A DNA stretch of 64,000 nucleotides from NCBI RefSeq assembly GCF_000974985.2, contig NZ_LAVA02000035.1, positions 1-64,000 of the forward strand. The letters are read 5' to 3'. The number at the start of each line of letters is the position of its first letter. Within the stretch, counting starts at the first letter, position 1. The notes under the pieces were generated by a model, which saw only the letters and a program-made list of their open reading frames with translations, ran no database searches and was not told where the DNA came from. This stretch comes from Streptomyces mangrovisoli. Its GTDB lineage: Bacteria > Actinomycetota > Actinomycetes > Streptomycetales > Streptomycetaceae. Positions 16,062 through 25,292 of this stretch are shown here, piece after piece. The translations under genes were made by a program, and so were the position numbers.

Positions 16062-17219
16062 ATGCAGTTCGGGATCTTCAGCGTCGGGGACGTCACCCCG
16101 GACCCCACCACGGGCCGCACGCCGACCGAGCGTGAGCGCATCAAGGCCATGGTCGCCATCGCGCTGAAGGCCGAGGAGGTCGGCCTCGACGTCTTCGCGA
16201 CCGGCGAGCACCACAACCCGCCGTTCGTCCCGTCGTCCCCGACCACGATGCTCGGCTACATCGCCGCGAAGACCGAGAAGCTCGTGCTCTCGACCTCCAC
16301 CACGCTCATCACCACCAACGACCCGGTGAAGATCGCCGAGGACTTCGCCATGCTCCAGCACCTGGCCGACGGGCGGGTCGACCTGATGATGGGGCGCGGC
16401 AACACCGGCCCGGTCTACCCCTGGTTCGGCCAGGACATCCGCCAGGGCATCAACCTCGCCATCGAGAACTACGCCCTGCTGCACCGGCTGTGGCGCGAGG
16501 ACGTCGTGGACTGGGAGGGCACGTTCCGCACCCCGCTCCAGGGCTTCACCTCGACGCCCCGCCCGCTGGACGGCGTACCGCCGTTCGTCTGGCACGGCTC
16601 GATCCGCTCCCCGGAGATCGCCGAGCAGGCCGCGTACTACGGCGACGGCTTCTTCCACAACAACATCTTCTGGCCGGCCGACCACACCAAGCGGATGGTC
16701 GAGCTGTACCGGACCCGGTACGCCCACTACGGCCACGGCACCCCCGAGCAGGCGATCGTCGGGCTCGGCGGCCAGGTGTTCATGCGGCGGAACTCCCAGG
16801 ACGCGGTGCGCGAGTTCCGCCCCTACTTCGACAACGCGCCGGTCTACGGCCACGGGCCCTCCCTGGAGGACTTCACCGACCAGACCCCGCTGACCGTCGG
16901 CTCCCCGCAGCAGGTCGTCGAGAAGACGCTGGCCTTCCGCGAGTACGCCGGTGACTACCAGCGCCAGCTGTTCCTGATGGACCACGCGGGCCTGCCCCTG
17001 AAGACCGTGCTGGAGCAGCTCGACCTGCTCGGCGAGGAGGTCGTCCCGGTGCTGCGCGCGGAGTTCGCGAAGAACCGCCCGGCGAACGTGCCGGACGCCC
17101 CCGTCCACCCGTCCCTGACCACGGCCGGGCCCGCCGCGGACGCCGGGATCGCCGCGGACGCCGGGATCGCCGGGTCCGCGGAGACCTCCGGGTCCGCCGA
17201 GGAAGTGACCGTCGCATGA
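16062..17219 (+). CDS. Luciferase-like flavin-dependent monooxygenase
   Basis: A 385-residue LLM-class oxidoreductase (bacterial luciferase TIM barrel) that would use reduced flavin and oxygen to oxidise an organic substrate. Visible family marks are FATGEHHNPPFVPSSP near 45-60, LSTSTTLITTNDPVKIAEDFAMLQHLADGR and DLMMGRGNTGPVYPWFG around 100-125. The last 35 residues are an Ala/Gly/Ser-rich tail with repeats of ADAGIA and are probably disordered. GGAGGG precedes the ATG. The stop overlaps the flavin reductase ATG as ATGA, so the pair probably forms a two-component monooxygenase. The substrate is unknown. Confidence 0.9.
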   Translation: MQFGIFSVGDVTPDPTTGRTPTERERIKAMVAIALKAEEVGLDVFATGEHHNPPFVPSSPTTMLGYIAAKTEKLVLSTSTTLITTNDPVKIAEDFAMLQHLADGRVDLMMGRGNTGPVYPWFGQDIRQGINLAIENYALLHRLWREDVVDWEGTFRTPLQGFTSTPRPLDGVPPFVWHGSIRSPEIAEQAAYYGDGFFHNNIFWPADHTKRMVELYRTRYAHYGHGTPEQAIVGLGGQVFMRRNSQDAVREFRPYFDNAPVYGHGPSLEDFTDQTPLTVGSPQQVVEKTLAFREYAGDYQRQLFLMDHAGLPLKTVLEQLDLLGEEVVPVLRAEFAKNRPANVPDAPVHPSLTTAGPAADAGIAADAGIAGSAETSGSAEEVTVA

Positions 17220-17806
17220 AGCTCGTCGTCGTCTCCGCGGGGCTGAGCGTGCCCTCCTCCACCCGGCTGCTGGCCGACCGGCTGGCCGCCGCGGTGGTGG
17301 GCCGGGCGCCCGCCGAGGTCCAGGTCGTCGAGTTGCGCGACCTCGCCGTGGAGATCGCCCACCACTTCACCAACGGCTTTCCCGGCAAGGCGCTCGCCGC
17401 CGCGCTCGCGGCGGTGACCGAGGCCGACGGCCTGATCGTGGTCACGCCCGTGTTCTCGGCGTCGTACAGCGGACTGTTCAAGTCGTTCTTCGACGTCCTG
17501 GAGCCGGACGCGCTGGCGGGCAAGCCGGTGCTGATCGCGGCGACCGGCGGCACCGCCCGGCACTCCCTCGTGCTGGACCACGCCCTGCGCCCGCTCTTCG
17601 CGTACCTGCGCGCGGTCGTCGTGCCCACCGGGGTCTACGCCGCCTCGGAGGACTGGGGCGCCGAGGGGCTGCCGGAGCGTGTCGAGCGCGCCGCCGGGGA
17701 GCTGTCCGCCCTGATGCGGGGGCTCGCCTCCGCCCGGCCCGAGCGGCCGGCGGTCACCGTCGTGCCCTTCGAGGAACAGCTCGCGGCCCTGCGGCCGGCC
17801 GGGTGA
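17216..17806 (+). CDS. NAD(P)H-dependent FMN reductase
   Basis: A 196-residue flavodoxin-like reductase of the CE1759/NADPH-dependent FMN reductase group. VVVSAGLSVPSSTRLLADRL at 4-23 is the phosphate-binding loop for FMN, and VVTPVFSASYSGLFKSFFD at about 79-97 is the second flavin contact. It probably supplies reduced flavin to the monooxygenase with which it overlaps by four bases. Both proteins are encoded as one transcript with no internal promoter visible. Confidence 0.9.
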   Translation: MKLVVVSAGLSVPSSTRLLADRLAAAVVGRAPAEVQVVELRDLAVEIAHHFTNGFPGKALAAALAAVTEADGLIVVTPVFSASYSGLFKSFFDVLEPDALAGKPVLIAATGGTARHSLVLDHALRPLFAYLRAVVVPTGVYAASEDWGAEGLPERVERAAGELSALMRGLASARPERPAVTVVPFEEQLAALRPAG

Positions 17807-17958
17807 ACCGGCGCCCGCCCGCGCCGCGGCCCGCAGGGTGAGAAGACGGTAGGGGCGCGGCCCGGGTTGCGCCCCTACTGGTGAGATAGCAGTAAGAAGG
17901 GTGGCCGGGGCGCAGCTCATCAGCTCGTACGCCTGCCGGATCTTGGCAGACTGGTCGG

Positions 17959-18708
17959 GTGCCCCAGACTGTGCTGCTCGCCGAAGACGACCGTGCCATC
18001 CGCAACGCCCTGGAACGCGCGCTGGCGCTGGAGGGCTATCAGGTGACCGCGGTCGCCGACGGCGTGGAGGCGCTGGCGCAGGCCCACAAGACCCCGCCGG
18101 ACGTCCTCGTGCTGGACGTGATGATGCCCGGGATCGACGGGCTCCAGGTCTGCCGGGTGCTGCGCGCCGAGGGCGACCGCACCCCGATCCTGATGCTGAC
18201 CGCGCTGGTGGAGACCGCCGACCGGATCGCCGGTCTCGACGCGGGCGCCGACGACTACGTGGTCAAGCCGTTCGACGTCGAGGAGGTCTTCGCCCGGCTG
18301 CGCGCGCTGCTGCGCCGTACCGGGCCCGGCGCGGTGAACGGCGCGGCGGGCGGCGGCGCCGCCGCGGGCCCCGTGGCGGACCGCGCCCGCGAACCGCAGA
18401 CCTCGGACCGGCAGGTCGAGGCGGCGGGGCTGCGCATGGACCTCCAGGCGCGCCGGGCCTGGCGCGGAGGCCGTGAGCTGGAGCTGACCCGCACCGAGTT
18501 CGAGCTGCTCGAACTGTTGGTGCGCAACGCCGGCATCGTCCTCGACCACTCCACCATCTACGACCGCATCTGGGGCTACGACTTCGGGCCCGGCTCCAAG
18601 AACCTCGCCGTGTACGTCGGCTATCTGCGCCGCAAGCTCGACGAGCCCGGCGCGCCGCAGCTGATCCACACCGTCCGTGGCGTGGGTTACGTGCTGCGGG
18701 AGGACTGA
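17959..18708 (+). CDS. OmpR-family response regulator
   Basis: A 249-residue DNA-binding response regulator. The receiver domain (about 1-120) has the acidic pair at 10-11, phospho-acceptor Asp53 (VLVLDVMMPG) and Lys103 (VVKPFD). An Ala/Gly-rich linker (about 125-160) joins it to a winged-helix domain (about 165-248) with LTRTEFELLELLVRN and the C-terminal RGVGYVLRED. GTG 17959 is the only good start and lacks a strong ribosome-binding site. Its stop abuts the kinase GTG with no gap, so the pair is an operon. Confidence 0.93.
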   Translation: MPQTVLLAEDDRAIRNALERALALEGYQVTAVADGVEALAQAHKTPPDVLVLDVMMPGIDGLQVCRVLRAEGDRTPILMLTALVETADRIAGLDAGADDYVVKPFDVEEVFARLRALLRRTGPGAVNGAAGGGAAAGPVADRAREPQTSDRQVEAAGLRMDLQARRAWRGGRELELTRTEFELLELLVRNAGIVLDHSTIYDRIWGYDFGPGSKNLAVYVGYLRRKLDEPGAPQLIHTVRGVGYVLRED

Positions 18709-20127
18709 GTGGGCCGTCTGCGGCGGCTGCTGGCCGGCCGGCGGCCGCGGCTGCTGTCGCTGCGCACCACCTTCGCGGTGTCCTTCGCCGCGGTCACCGC
18801 GGCGGTCACCATCGTCACCGGCATCCTGTCCTACAGCGCCGCGGCCCGGCTGGTCCGGGTCGACCAGCAGTCCGTGTTCGACGAGGTCGTGCAGGACCTG
18901 CGGGACGAGGTGCGCCAGCACGAGATGACCCCGGACGACTTCTCCTCCTCCGCGCCGGGCCACGACATCGTGCGGCCCGCCCGCACCGACGTACAGGTGC
19001 TGGACCCGGACGGCAGGGTCGGCGACAGCGGCAGCCCCCCGCTGCCGGTCACGGCCGACGACCGGCGGATCGCCGCGTCCGGCACGGCCGGGAAGATGGT
19101 CGAGCACAAGGACGTCGTCGTCGCCGACGACGTCTACCGGATCGCCACCGTGGCACTCGGCGACGGGCGCGGCGCGGTGCAGGTGGCGCAGGAGTTCAGC
19201 GACACCGAGGACCTGCTGCGGGCGCTCCAGCAGCGCACGCTGATCATGATGAGCGCGGTGGTGGTCGCCGCGGGCCTGTTCGGCTGGTGGCTGGCGCGCC
19301 GCATCACCCGGCGCCTGGTCGTCCTCACCTCGGCCGCCGAGAACGTGGCCCGCACCCGGCAGCTGGGCATCCAGGTCCCGGTCACCGGCTACGACGAGGT
19401 GGGCCGCCTCGGGCGCTCCTTCGACCGGATGCTGGGGCGGCTCGCGCAGTCCGAGGAGGACCAGCGCCGCCTGGTGCAGGACGCGGGCCACGAGCTGCGC
19501 ACCCCGCTGACCTCGCTGCGCACCAACATCTCGCTGCTGCGGCGGATCGACGAGCTGCCGCCCACCGCGCGCGAGGAACTGGTGGCCGATCTGGGCCAGG
19601 AGGCCCGCGAACTCACCGATCTGGTCAACGAGCTGGTCGACCTCGCGGCGGGGCAGTCCGACACCGAGCCGCCGCAGCGCGTGGACCTCGCCGACATCGC
19701 GGAGGACGTGGTGGGTCTGGCCCGGCGCCGTACCGGGCGGGAGATCGTGCTGCGGGCGAGCGGTGACACCACCACGGAGGGCCGGCCGGGGATGCTCCAG
19801 CGGGCGGTGTCCAACCTGGTGGAGAACGCGGCGAAGTTCGACCGCGGCGGGCACGAGCCCATCGAGGTGAGCGTGTCCGGGCCCGCCCGGCCCGGCCTGG
19901 TGCGGGTGGAGGTCCTCGACCGGGGGCCGGGCGTCGCCGACGAGGACCTCATCCGCATCTTCGACCGCTTCTACCGCGCCGCCGACGCCCGCTCCCTGCC
20001 CGGCTCCGGGCTCGGCCTGTCCATCGTCCGCGAGGTCGCCCTGGCGCACGGCGGGGCCCCCTTCGCCCACCTGCGCGCGGGCGGCGGCTCGGTGATCGGC
20101 TTCACGGTGAGCGGGGCGCGGCGCTGA
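18709..20127 (+). CDS. Sensor histidine kinase, MprB-like
   Basis: A 472-residue membrane kinase. Two membrane helices (about 20-42 and 176-196) bracket an extracytoplasmic sensor of about 130 residues. A HAMP linker follows to about 250, then the dimerisation helix with the phospho-acceptor His in GHELRTPLTSLRTN near 261. The ATPase domain shows the N box (NLVENAAKF), G1 (DRGPGV) and G2 (GSGLGLSIV). The arrangement resembles MprB, a cell-envelope stress kinase, but the signal is not evident. It begins at the base after the regulator stop codon. Confidence 0.93.
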   Translation: MGRLRRLLAGRRPRLLSLRTTFAVSFAAVTAAVTIVTGILSYSAAARLVRVDQQSVFDEVVQDLRDEVRQHEMTPDDFSSSAPGHDIVRPARTDVQVLDPDGRVGDSGSPPLPVTADDRRIAASGTAGKMVEHKDVVVADDVYRIATVALGDGRGAVQVAQEFSDTEDLLRALQQRTLIMMSAVVVAAGLFGWWLARRITRRLVVLTSAAENVARTRQLGIQVPVTGYDEVGRLGRSFDRMLGRLAQSEEDQRRLVQDAGHELRTPLTSLRTNISLLRRIDELPPTAREELVADLGQEARELTDLVNELVDLAAGQSDTEPPQRVDLADIAEDVVGLARRRTGREIVLRASGDTTTEGRPGMLQRAVSNLVENAAKFDRGGHEPIEVSVSGPARPGLVRVEVLDRGPGVADEDLIRIFDRFYRAADARSLPGSGLGLSIVREVALAHGGAPFAHLRAGGGSVIGFTVSGARR

Positions 20128-20166
20128 GCTGGGCTGAGCTGAGCTGGGCGCTGAGCTGAGCTGATC
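20122..20166 (+). repeat. Short GCTGAGCTGG repeats at the kinase stop codon
   Basis: The kinase stop codon lies in the first of about six overlapping copies of GCTGAGCT(G) that run to 20166. This is a simple, slippage-prone repeat. No gene is seen up to the DUF1269 stop codon at 20205. Confidence 0.7.
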
Positions 20167-20204
20167 GTCCCCGCTCGGGCGGGTGCGCGGCCGGCGGCGG
20201 GGGG

Positions 20205-20690
20205 TCAGTCCTCGAAGATCTCCCGCAGCTTCGCCTCCTGCTCGCTGCTGAGGTTGGAGCGGATCAGCTCGGCGTGCTCGCCCGGGAAGGACTCCTTGAC
20301 CCGCTCGACGACGGCCGCGTCCGTCAGCAGGAACAGGGCCGAGGTGCCGGGGGTGATCTCCTTCTTGACCGAGTCGATGAAGGTGTCGTCGATGCCGACG
20401 TCGGAGAGCTTGCCGCCGAGCGCGCCGGCCGCCGCGCCGATCGCGGCGCCGAGCAGCGGCACGAAGAAGATCAGCCCGAAGAGCATCCCCCAGAAGGTGC
20501 CGGACAGCGCGCCCACGCCGGTGAGGTTGCGCAGCTGCCTGGTCTTGGGCTTCTTGGCGCCCTCGGGCCAGCTGACGACCGCCGCGTCCTGAACCTGGAT
20601 CAGCTGCTGCTTCTGCAGCTCCAGCAAGCCGTTCTCCACCCCTTCGGCGGCATGAGGGGTGTCGAACTTCCATACGGTCAAAGTGGCCAC
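20205..20690 (-). CDS. DUF1269 membrane protein
   Basis: A 161-residue protein of the DUF1269 family. The N-terminal half is a soluble alpha/beta unit (TLTVWKFDTPHAAEGV, LQVQDAAVVSWPEG). A hydrophobic hairpin at about 58-92 (GTFWGMLFGLIFFVPLLGAAIG) follows, and then a second soluble unit (TSALFLLT, GEHAELIRSNLSSEQEAKL). The family is often linked to membrane stress but has no proven activity. It starts at GTG 20690. The gene is preceded by a terminator hairpin from the gene upstream. Confidence 0.9.
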   Translation of the reverse strand: MATLTVWKFDTPHAAEGVENGLLELQKQQLIQVQDAAVVSWPEGAKKPKTRQLRNLTGVGALSGTFWGMLFGLIFFVPLLGAAIGAAAGALGGKLSDVGIDDTFIDSVKKEITPGTSALFLLTDAAVVERVKESFPGEHAELIRSNLSSEQEAKLREIFED

Positions 20691-20777
20691 GTCGTCCTCC
20701 GGTGGTAGCCGGTCAGGTGTCGGTGGCGTCCAGTAAATGCGGGTCGCCCGAATTGCGCATCTCGAAATGCGTCACAA

Positions 20778-20809
20778 AAAAGGACACTTCGGGGTGGAAG
20801 TGTCCTTTT
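20778..20809 (-). terminator. Intrinsic terminator with T-run
   Basis: A perfect 13-bp stem (20778-20790 with 20797-20809) has a 6-base loop. Read on the minus strand it is followed by six T. This is a canonical intrinsic terminator and ends the hypothetical gene whose stop is at 20829. It is one of few T-tailed terminators in the window. Confidence 0.9.
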
Positions 20810-20828
20810 GCGGTCGAGGTGGTCGATG

Positions 20829-21260
20829 TTACGGCCACACCAGGCAGTACGGCTGGTGTCCCGCCTCGTGCAGGCGGTGGCTGAAGTCCTGCCATTCGTG
20901 CAGCAACTGGTACACGTCGAACGCGTCGCGCGGGCCGCCGCGGTCGGGGACCGTGGACCAGATGAACGCCGCCGCGCCGACGGCCTCCTCGCCTATGCCG
21001 CGCAGCGGGTCGACGACCGTCATCGGGAGCTTCACGACCGCGTAGTCGGGGTGCAGGACGACCAGTTCCAGCGGCGGGACCTTGTGCAGGGGGACGCCTT
21101 CGATGCCGGTGAGGACCATCGCGGCCATCGTCTCCGGCTTGATCTTGGTGAACATGCCGTTCATGCCGAGCTCGTCGCCGCCGAGTTCCTCGGGGCGCAT
21201 CGAGATCGGCACGCGGGCCGCGGTCGCACCGTCCGGCGCGCCGAAGTATTTGTATGTCAC
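20829..21260 (-). CDS. Conserved hypothetical protein
   Basis: I do not recognise a family. The 143-residue protein begins VTYKYFGAPDGATAARV and ends in an aromatic stretch (YQLLHEWQDFSHRLHEAGHQ). Its middle (PLHKVPPLELVVLHPDYAVVKLPMTVVDPL) looks like a beta-rich folded domain. It has no signal peptide or membrane helix. The start is uncertain: the frame stays open to ATG 21452, but those extra 64 codons have weaker third-position G/C and Arg-rich, non-conserved-looking sequence, so I prefer GTG 21260 or 21266. It diverges from hemL and is followed by an intrinsic terminator. Confidence 0.65.
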   Translation of the reverse strand: MTYKYFGAPDGATAARVPISMRPEELGGDELGMNGMFTKIKPETMAAMVLTGIEGVPLHKVPPLELVVLHPDYAVVKLPMTVVDPLRGIGEEAVGAAAFIWSTVPDRGGPRDAFDVYQLLHEWQDFSHRLHEAGHQPYCLVWP

Positions 21261-21792
21261 CCCCACCCGACCACCATTCCTGCTCCCCGCCCGGAGGCGC
21301 TCGGTCCGGCTCAGCCGGTCGATCCGCTCGGACTCCGTCTGTGCCTGATGTGCTTCGGCCGCCTCTTCGGCGCCGCGTCGGTGCTTCCCCCGCTGGGCAC
21401 GTCGAGGGCCCAGGTCGTCGGTGCCCTCGCCCAGTCCGCCACCGCGATGCATATCTCCACCCGACTGCTTTTCTAGGACGCAAGGCCCCGGCCGCGCAAC
21501 CCGATCATCGTGTCAGTGACCTCCCCCACGGCCGCTCGCCGAAACGTGCGGGCCATAACAGCCGGAGGCTTCTTCCCTTCACGGATCACTACGGCCCGCG
21601 GGGGCTTTCCGTATCAGCTCCCGGCCGGACTCTGTGTATCACCTCCCAGTTTCGCAGATGGCGGGGGGCTCTCCACCGGTTTGCCGCCGGGGCGGTGGGC
21701 CCGTGGTGGGCCGGGCACCTGGCCTACCCTGAGGTGGACACCCAGCAACCGGAGCCCGATCAACCCCCGAGCAGTCGGAGAAGCCGCAGGTC
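21261..21792. other. Intergenic region upstream of hemL
   Basis: About 530 bp separate the hypothetical gene from hemL. It should hold divergent promoters, but no hexamer pair stands out. I find no convincing riboswitch or small gene. If the hypothetical gene starts at 21452, the gap shrinks to 340 bp. Confidence 0.5.
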
Positions 21793-23112
21793 ATGAGCGA
21801 AATGCCCTATTCATACGACGCGCCTGTCTCGCAGGCCCTGTTCGACCGCGCGGCCGCCGTCACACCGGGTGGTGTGAACTCCCCGGTGCGCGCCTTCCGC
21901 GCGGTGGGCGGCACGCCCCGCTTCATGGTGTCGGGCAGTGGCCCCTACCTGACGGACGCCGACGGACGCGAGTACGTCGACCTCGTCTGCTCCTGGGGAC
22001 CCATGATCCTCGGGCACTCCCACCCCGAGGTCATCGCCGCCGTCCAGGAGGCCGTCGCGCGCGGCACCTCCTTCGGCACGCCAGGCGAGGGCGAGGTCGC
22101 GCTCGCCGAGGAGATCGTCGCCCGGGTCGAGCCCGTGGAGCAGGTGCGCCTGGTCAGCAGCGGCACCGAGGCCACCATGTCGGCCATCCGGCTGGCCCGC
22201 GGCTTCACCCGCCGCACCAAGGTCGTCAAGTTCGCCGGCTGCTACCACGGGCACGTCGACTCGCTGCTCGCCGCGGCCGGCTCCGGCGTCGCCACCTTCG
22301 CGCTGCCCGACACCCCCGGCGTCACCGGCGCCCAGGCCGGCGACACCATCGTGCTGCCGTACAACGACCTGGAGGCGGTGCACGAGGCGTTCCACCGGCA
22401 CCCGGGGGAGATCGCCTGCGTGATCACCGAGGCGTCGCCGGGCAACATGGGCGTCGTACCGCCGCTGCCCGGTTTCAACCAGGGCCTGAAGGACGCCTGC
22501 GCGCAGAACGGCGCGCTCTACATCTCCGACGAGGTGATGACCGGCTTCCGCACCAGCAGGGCCGGCTGGTACGGCGTGGACGGCGTGCGGCCCGACCTGA
22601 TGACCTTCGGCAAGGTCATGGGCGGCGGCTTCCCCGCCGCGGCCTTCGGCGGCCGCGCCGACGTGATGGGGCACCTCGCCCCCGCGGGCCCCGTCTACCA
22701 GGCGGGCACGCTCTCCGGGAACCCGGTCGCCACCGCCGCGGGCCTGGCCCAGCTGCGGCTGCTCGACGACGCCGCCTACGTCACGATCGACGCGGTGTCC
22801 GAGCAGATCCGCACGCTGGTCGGCGAGGCGCTGTCGAAGGAGGGCGTCGCGCACACCGTGCAGAGCGCCTCCAACATGTTCTCGGTGTTCTTCACCGACC
22901 GCCCGGTGCGCACCTACGAGGACGCCAAGGCGCAGGAGTCCTTCCGCTTCACCGCGTTCTTCCACTCGCTCCTCGCGAACGGCGTCTACCTGCCGCCGTC
23001 GTCGTTCGAGTCGTGGTTCGTCTCCACGGCCCACGACGAGCGCGCCCTCCAGAAGATCGCCGACGCCCTCCCGGCGGCGGCCCGAGCCGCCGCGGAGGCC
23101 ACGGCAGCATGA
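21793..23112 (+). CDS. hemL: Glutamate-1-semialdehyde 2,1-aminomutase
   Basis: HemL converts glutamate-1-semialdehyde to 5-aminolevulinate, the first dedicated tetrapyrrole precursor, using pyridoxal or pyridoxamine phosphate. The 439-residue length is typical. Marks include TPGGVNSPVRAF at 24-35, SSGTEATMSAIRLAR, GCYHGHVDSLL, YISDEVMTGFR and the PLP-binding Lys in MTFGKVMGGGFP near 275. The stop overlaps the phosphoglycerate mutase-like ATG. The cytochrome c maturation genes follow on the same strand, so haem synthesis and haem attachment genes are neighbours. Confidence 0.97.
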   Translation: MSEMPYSYDAPVSQALFDRAAAVTPGGVNSPVRAFRAVGGTPRFMVSGSGPYLTDADGREYVDLVCSWGPMILGHSHPEVIAAVQEAVARGTSFGTPGEGEVALAEEIVARVEPVEQVRLVSSGTEATMSAIRLARGFTRRTKVVKFAGCYHGHVDSLLAAAGSGVATFALPDTPGVTGAQAGDTIVLPYNDLEAVHEAFHRHPGEIACVITEASPGNMGVVPPLPGFNQGLKDACAQNGALYISDEVMTGFRTSRAGWYGVDGVRPDLMTFGKVMGGGFPAAAFGGRADVMGHLAPAGPVYQAGTLSGNPVATAAGLAQLRLLDDAAYVTIDAVSEQIRTLVGEALSKEGVAHTVQSASNMFSVFFTDRPVRTYEDAKAQESFRFTAFFHSLLANGVYLPPSSFESWFVSTAHDERALQKIADALPAAARAAAEATAA

Positions 23113-23807
23113 GCAGCAACAGCAGCAGCGCGGGCCAGGACATCACCGTCGTCCACCTGATGCGGCACGGCGAGGTCGACAACCCGGGCGGGGTGCTCTA
23201 CGGCCGGCTGCCCGGCTACCACCTGTCCGAGCTCGGCCGGCAGATGGCCGACCGGGTCGCCGAGCACCTCGCCTCCCGCGATGTGACGTACGCGGTCGCC
23301 TCCCCGCTGGAGCGGGCGCAGGAGACCGCCACGCCCATCGCCAAGGCGCACGGGCTCGACCTCGACTCCGACGAGCGGCTGATCGAGGCGGACAACATCT
23401 TCCAGGGCAAGACGTTCGGCGTGGGCGACGGCGCCCTGCGCAAGCCGGCCAACTGGAAGCACCTCGTCAACCCGTTCAAGCCGTCGTGGGGCGAGCCCTA
23501 CGTCGACATCGTGGTCCGCATGAAGGGCGCGCTGGACGCGGCCCGCGACAAGGCCCGCGGGCACGAGGCGGTGCTGGTCAGCCATCAGCTGCCGATCTGG
23601 ATCGTGCGGTCGTACGTCGAGCGGCGGCGGCTGTGGCACGACCCGCGCAAGCGGGAGTGCACCCTCGCCTCGCTGACCACGTTCACCTACCGGGGCGACC
23701 GGATCGTCTCGGTCGGCTACACGGAGCCCGCCCGCGACCTCGTCCCGGCCCACCTCCTCGCCGGCGCCAAGCCGGCCAAGGGCGGCGGCAAGGCGTTCGG
23801 GGCCTGA
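23109..23807 (+). CDS. Histidine phosphatase (phosphoglycerate mutase-like)
   Basis: A 232-residue histidine phosphatase. The catalytic RHGE lies at about 19-22 (HLMRHGEVDNPGG) and the second His in VLVSHQLPIW. The Glu/Asp-rich middle (ERLIEADNIFQG) fits the phosphatase branch rather than true glycolytic mutase. The substrate is unknown. The ATG overlaps the hemL stop as ATGA. The same order hemL, phosphatase, lipoprotein, thioredoxin-like, ccdA, resB, ccsB is, to my knowledge, conserved in Streptomyces, so it may be tied to haem or cytochrome supply. Confidence 0.9.
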   Translation: MSSNSSSAGQDITVVHLMRHGEVDNPGGVLYGRLPGYHLSELGRQMADRVAEHLASRDVTYAVASPLERAQETATPIAKAHGLDLDSDERLIEADNIFQGKTFGVGDGALRKPANWKHLVNPFKPSWGEPYVDIVVRMKGALDAARDKARGHEAVLVSHQLPIWIVRSYVERRRLWHDPRKRECTLASLTTFTYRGDRIVSVGYTEPARDLVPAHLLAGAKPAKGGGKAFGA

Positions 23808-23933
23808 CGGCACGGCGCCCGGAGCCCGACAACAAAAGGCTGACCTGGAAATACGTACCCGTGTGCGGAACCTCCCCCGTCGTCGCGACCTCTCAGTGGG
23901 TGAACACCCAAGGACGTGACGATCGGGGGAGCC

Positions 23934-25226
23934 ATGCGCAGGCTGACGCGAAGGGGAATGCTCGGGCTCGGCGCGGGCGCCGCGGCCGCCGCCGGACTCG
24001 CCGGATGCGGCACCCAGCCCGCCTCCGGCACCTCGGACCCCCGGCGCCGCCCGCCGGGCGCCACCGCGTCCGGCAAGGCGCCGCGCCCCGCGGAGCATCT
24101 CGCCCGCCCGCTCGGTGACGGCTCGACCTCGTACACCGGCGCCCAGCCGTTCCAGCCGGACCGGCCCGAACCGCTGGAGCCGGGCCAGATGCCGCCGCAG
24201 TTCGTCGTCTTCTCCTGGGACGGCGCGGGCGAGGTCGGCACCGGCCTCTTCCCCCGCTTCCTCGACCTCGCCAAGCGGCACGAGGCGCACATGACGTTCT
24301 TCCTCTCCGGGCTGTATCTGCTGCCCGAGTCGAAGAAGCGGCTCTACGACCCCCCGAACAACCCGCGCGGCGCCTCCGACATCGGCTACCTCACCGACGA
24401 GCACGTCAGGGCGACCCTGGGCAACGTCCGCCGGGCCTGGCTGGAGGGCCACGAGATAGGCACCCACTTCAACGGGCACTTCTGCGGCGGCTACGGCTCG
24501 GTCGCGAACTGGACGCCCCGCCAGTGGCGCAGCGAGATAGACCAGGCCAAGTCCTTCGTGAAGGAGTGGCGCACCCACACCGGCTGGAGCGACCTGCCCG
24601 CGCTGCCCTTCGACTACGACAAGGAACTCGTCGGCGGCCGTACGCCCTGCCTGCTCGGCCAGGACAACCTGCTGCCCACCGCCCGCTCGCTCGGCTGGCG
24701 CTACGACGCCTCCTCGCCGGGCGGCCGCCAGGTCTGGCCGGACCGGCGGCAGGGCGTGTGGGATCTGCCGCTCCAGCAGATACCGTTCCCCGGCCGTTCC
24801 TTCGAGGTGCTGTCGATGGACTACAACATGCTCGCCAACCAGTCGGTCTCCACCACCCGGGCGCCCGCCCACAACTACCCGGGCTGGCGCACCCAGTCCA
24901 CCCAGGCGTACATAGCGGGATTCCAGCGGGCATACGAGACGAACCGGGCACCCTTCTTCGTCGGCAACCACTTCGAGCAGTGGAACGGCGGCATCTACAT
25001 GGACGCCGTGGAGCAGGCGTTCACGCACATCGCCCGTGAGCGTGACAAGGGCGGGGACGTACGGCTGGTCTCCTTCCGGCAGTTCGTCGACTGGCTCGAC
25101 GTGCAGCGGCCGGAGGTGCTGGCGCGGCTGCGCACGCTGGACGTGGGGCAGCGGCCGCCCGGCGGCTGGCGGGCCTTCACCAAGGGCGCCACGGACACCC
25201 CGACCGGCACCGCCCACGCCGCCTGA
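23934..25226 (+). CDS. Exported polysaccharide deacetylase-like lipoprotein
   Basis: A 430-residue exported protein. The N-terminus carries a Tat-like twin-Arg region (RRLTRRGMLGLG) and the lipobox LAGC at about 22-25. The mature part has NodB-fold features: a metal-type Asp in VVFSWDGAGEVG, TFFLSG, and the His pair in GHEIGTHFNGHFCGG near 178. This is a diverged deacetylase, and activity is not certain. GGGGGAG precedes ATG 23934; GTG 23916 is an alternative start. It sits between the phosphatase and the cytochrome c maturation genes, where its role is unclear. Confidence 0.82.
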   Translation: MRRLTRRGMLGLGAGAAAAAGLAGCGTQPASGTSDPRRRPPGATASGKAPRPAEHLARPLGDGSTSYTGAQPFQPDRPEPLEPGQMPPQFVVFSWDGAGEVGTGLFPRFLDLAKRHEAHMTFFLSGLYLLPESKKRLYDPPNNPRGASDIGYLTDEHVRATLGNVRRAWLEGHEIGTHFNGHFCGGYGSVANWTPRQWRSEIDQAKSFVKEWRTHTGWSDLPALPFDYDKELVGGRTPCLLGQDNLLPTARSLGWRYDASSPGGRQVWPDRRQGVWDLPLQQIPFPGRSFEVLSMDYNMLANQSVSTTRAPAHNYPGWRTQSTQAYIAGFQRAYETNRAPFFVGNHFEQWNGGIYMDAVEQAFTHIARERDKGGDVRLVSFRQFVDWLDVQRPEVLARLRTLDVGQRPPGGWRAFTKGATDTPTGTAHAA

Positions 25227-25292
25227 GATGCGGCGTACGCCCGGCGAGGGGGGTGCGCAAGATCCCCAGAACGGGCATGCGAAACTTTTCAC

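Noticed and set aside
20122..20166. Terminator after the histidine kinase
   Set aside because: The GCTGAGCT repeats are direct copies and can form only weak stems.
21261..21452. N-terminal extension of the hypothetical protein to ATG 21452
   Set aside because: The 64 extra codons have weaker third-position G/C and Arg-rich sequence. I kept GTG 21260, though the longer form cannot be excluded.
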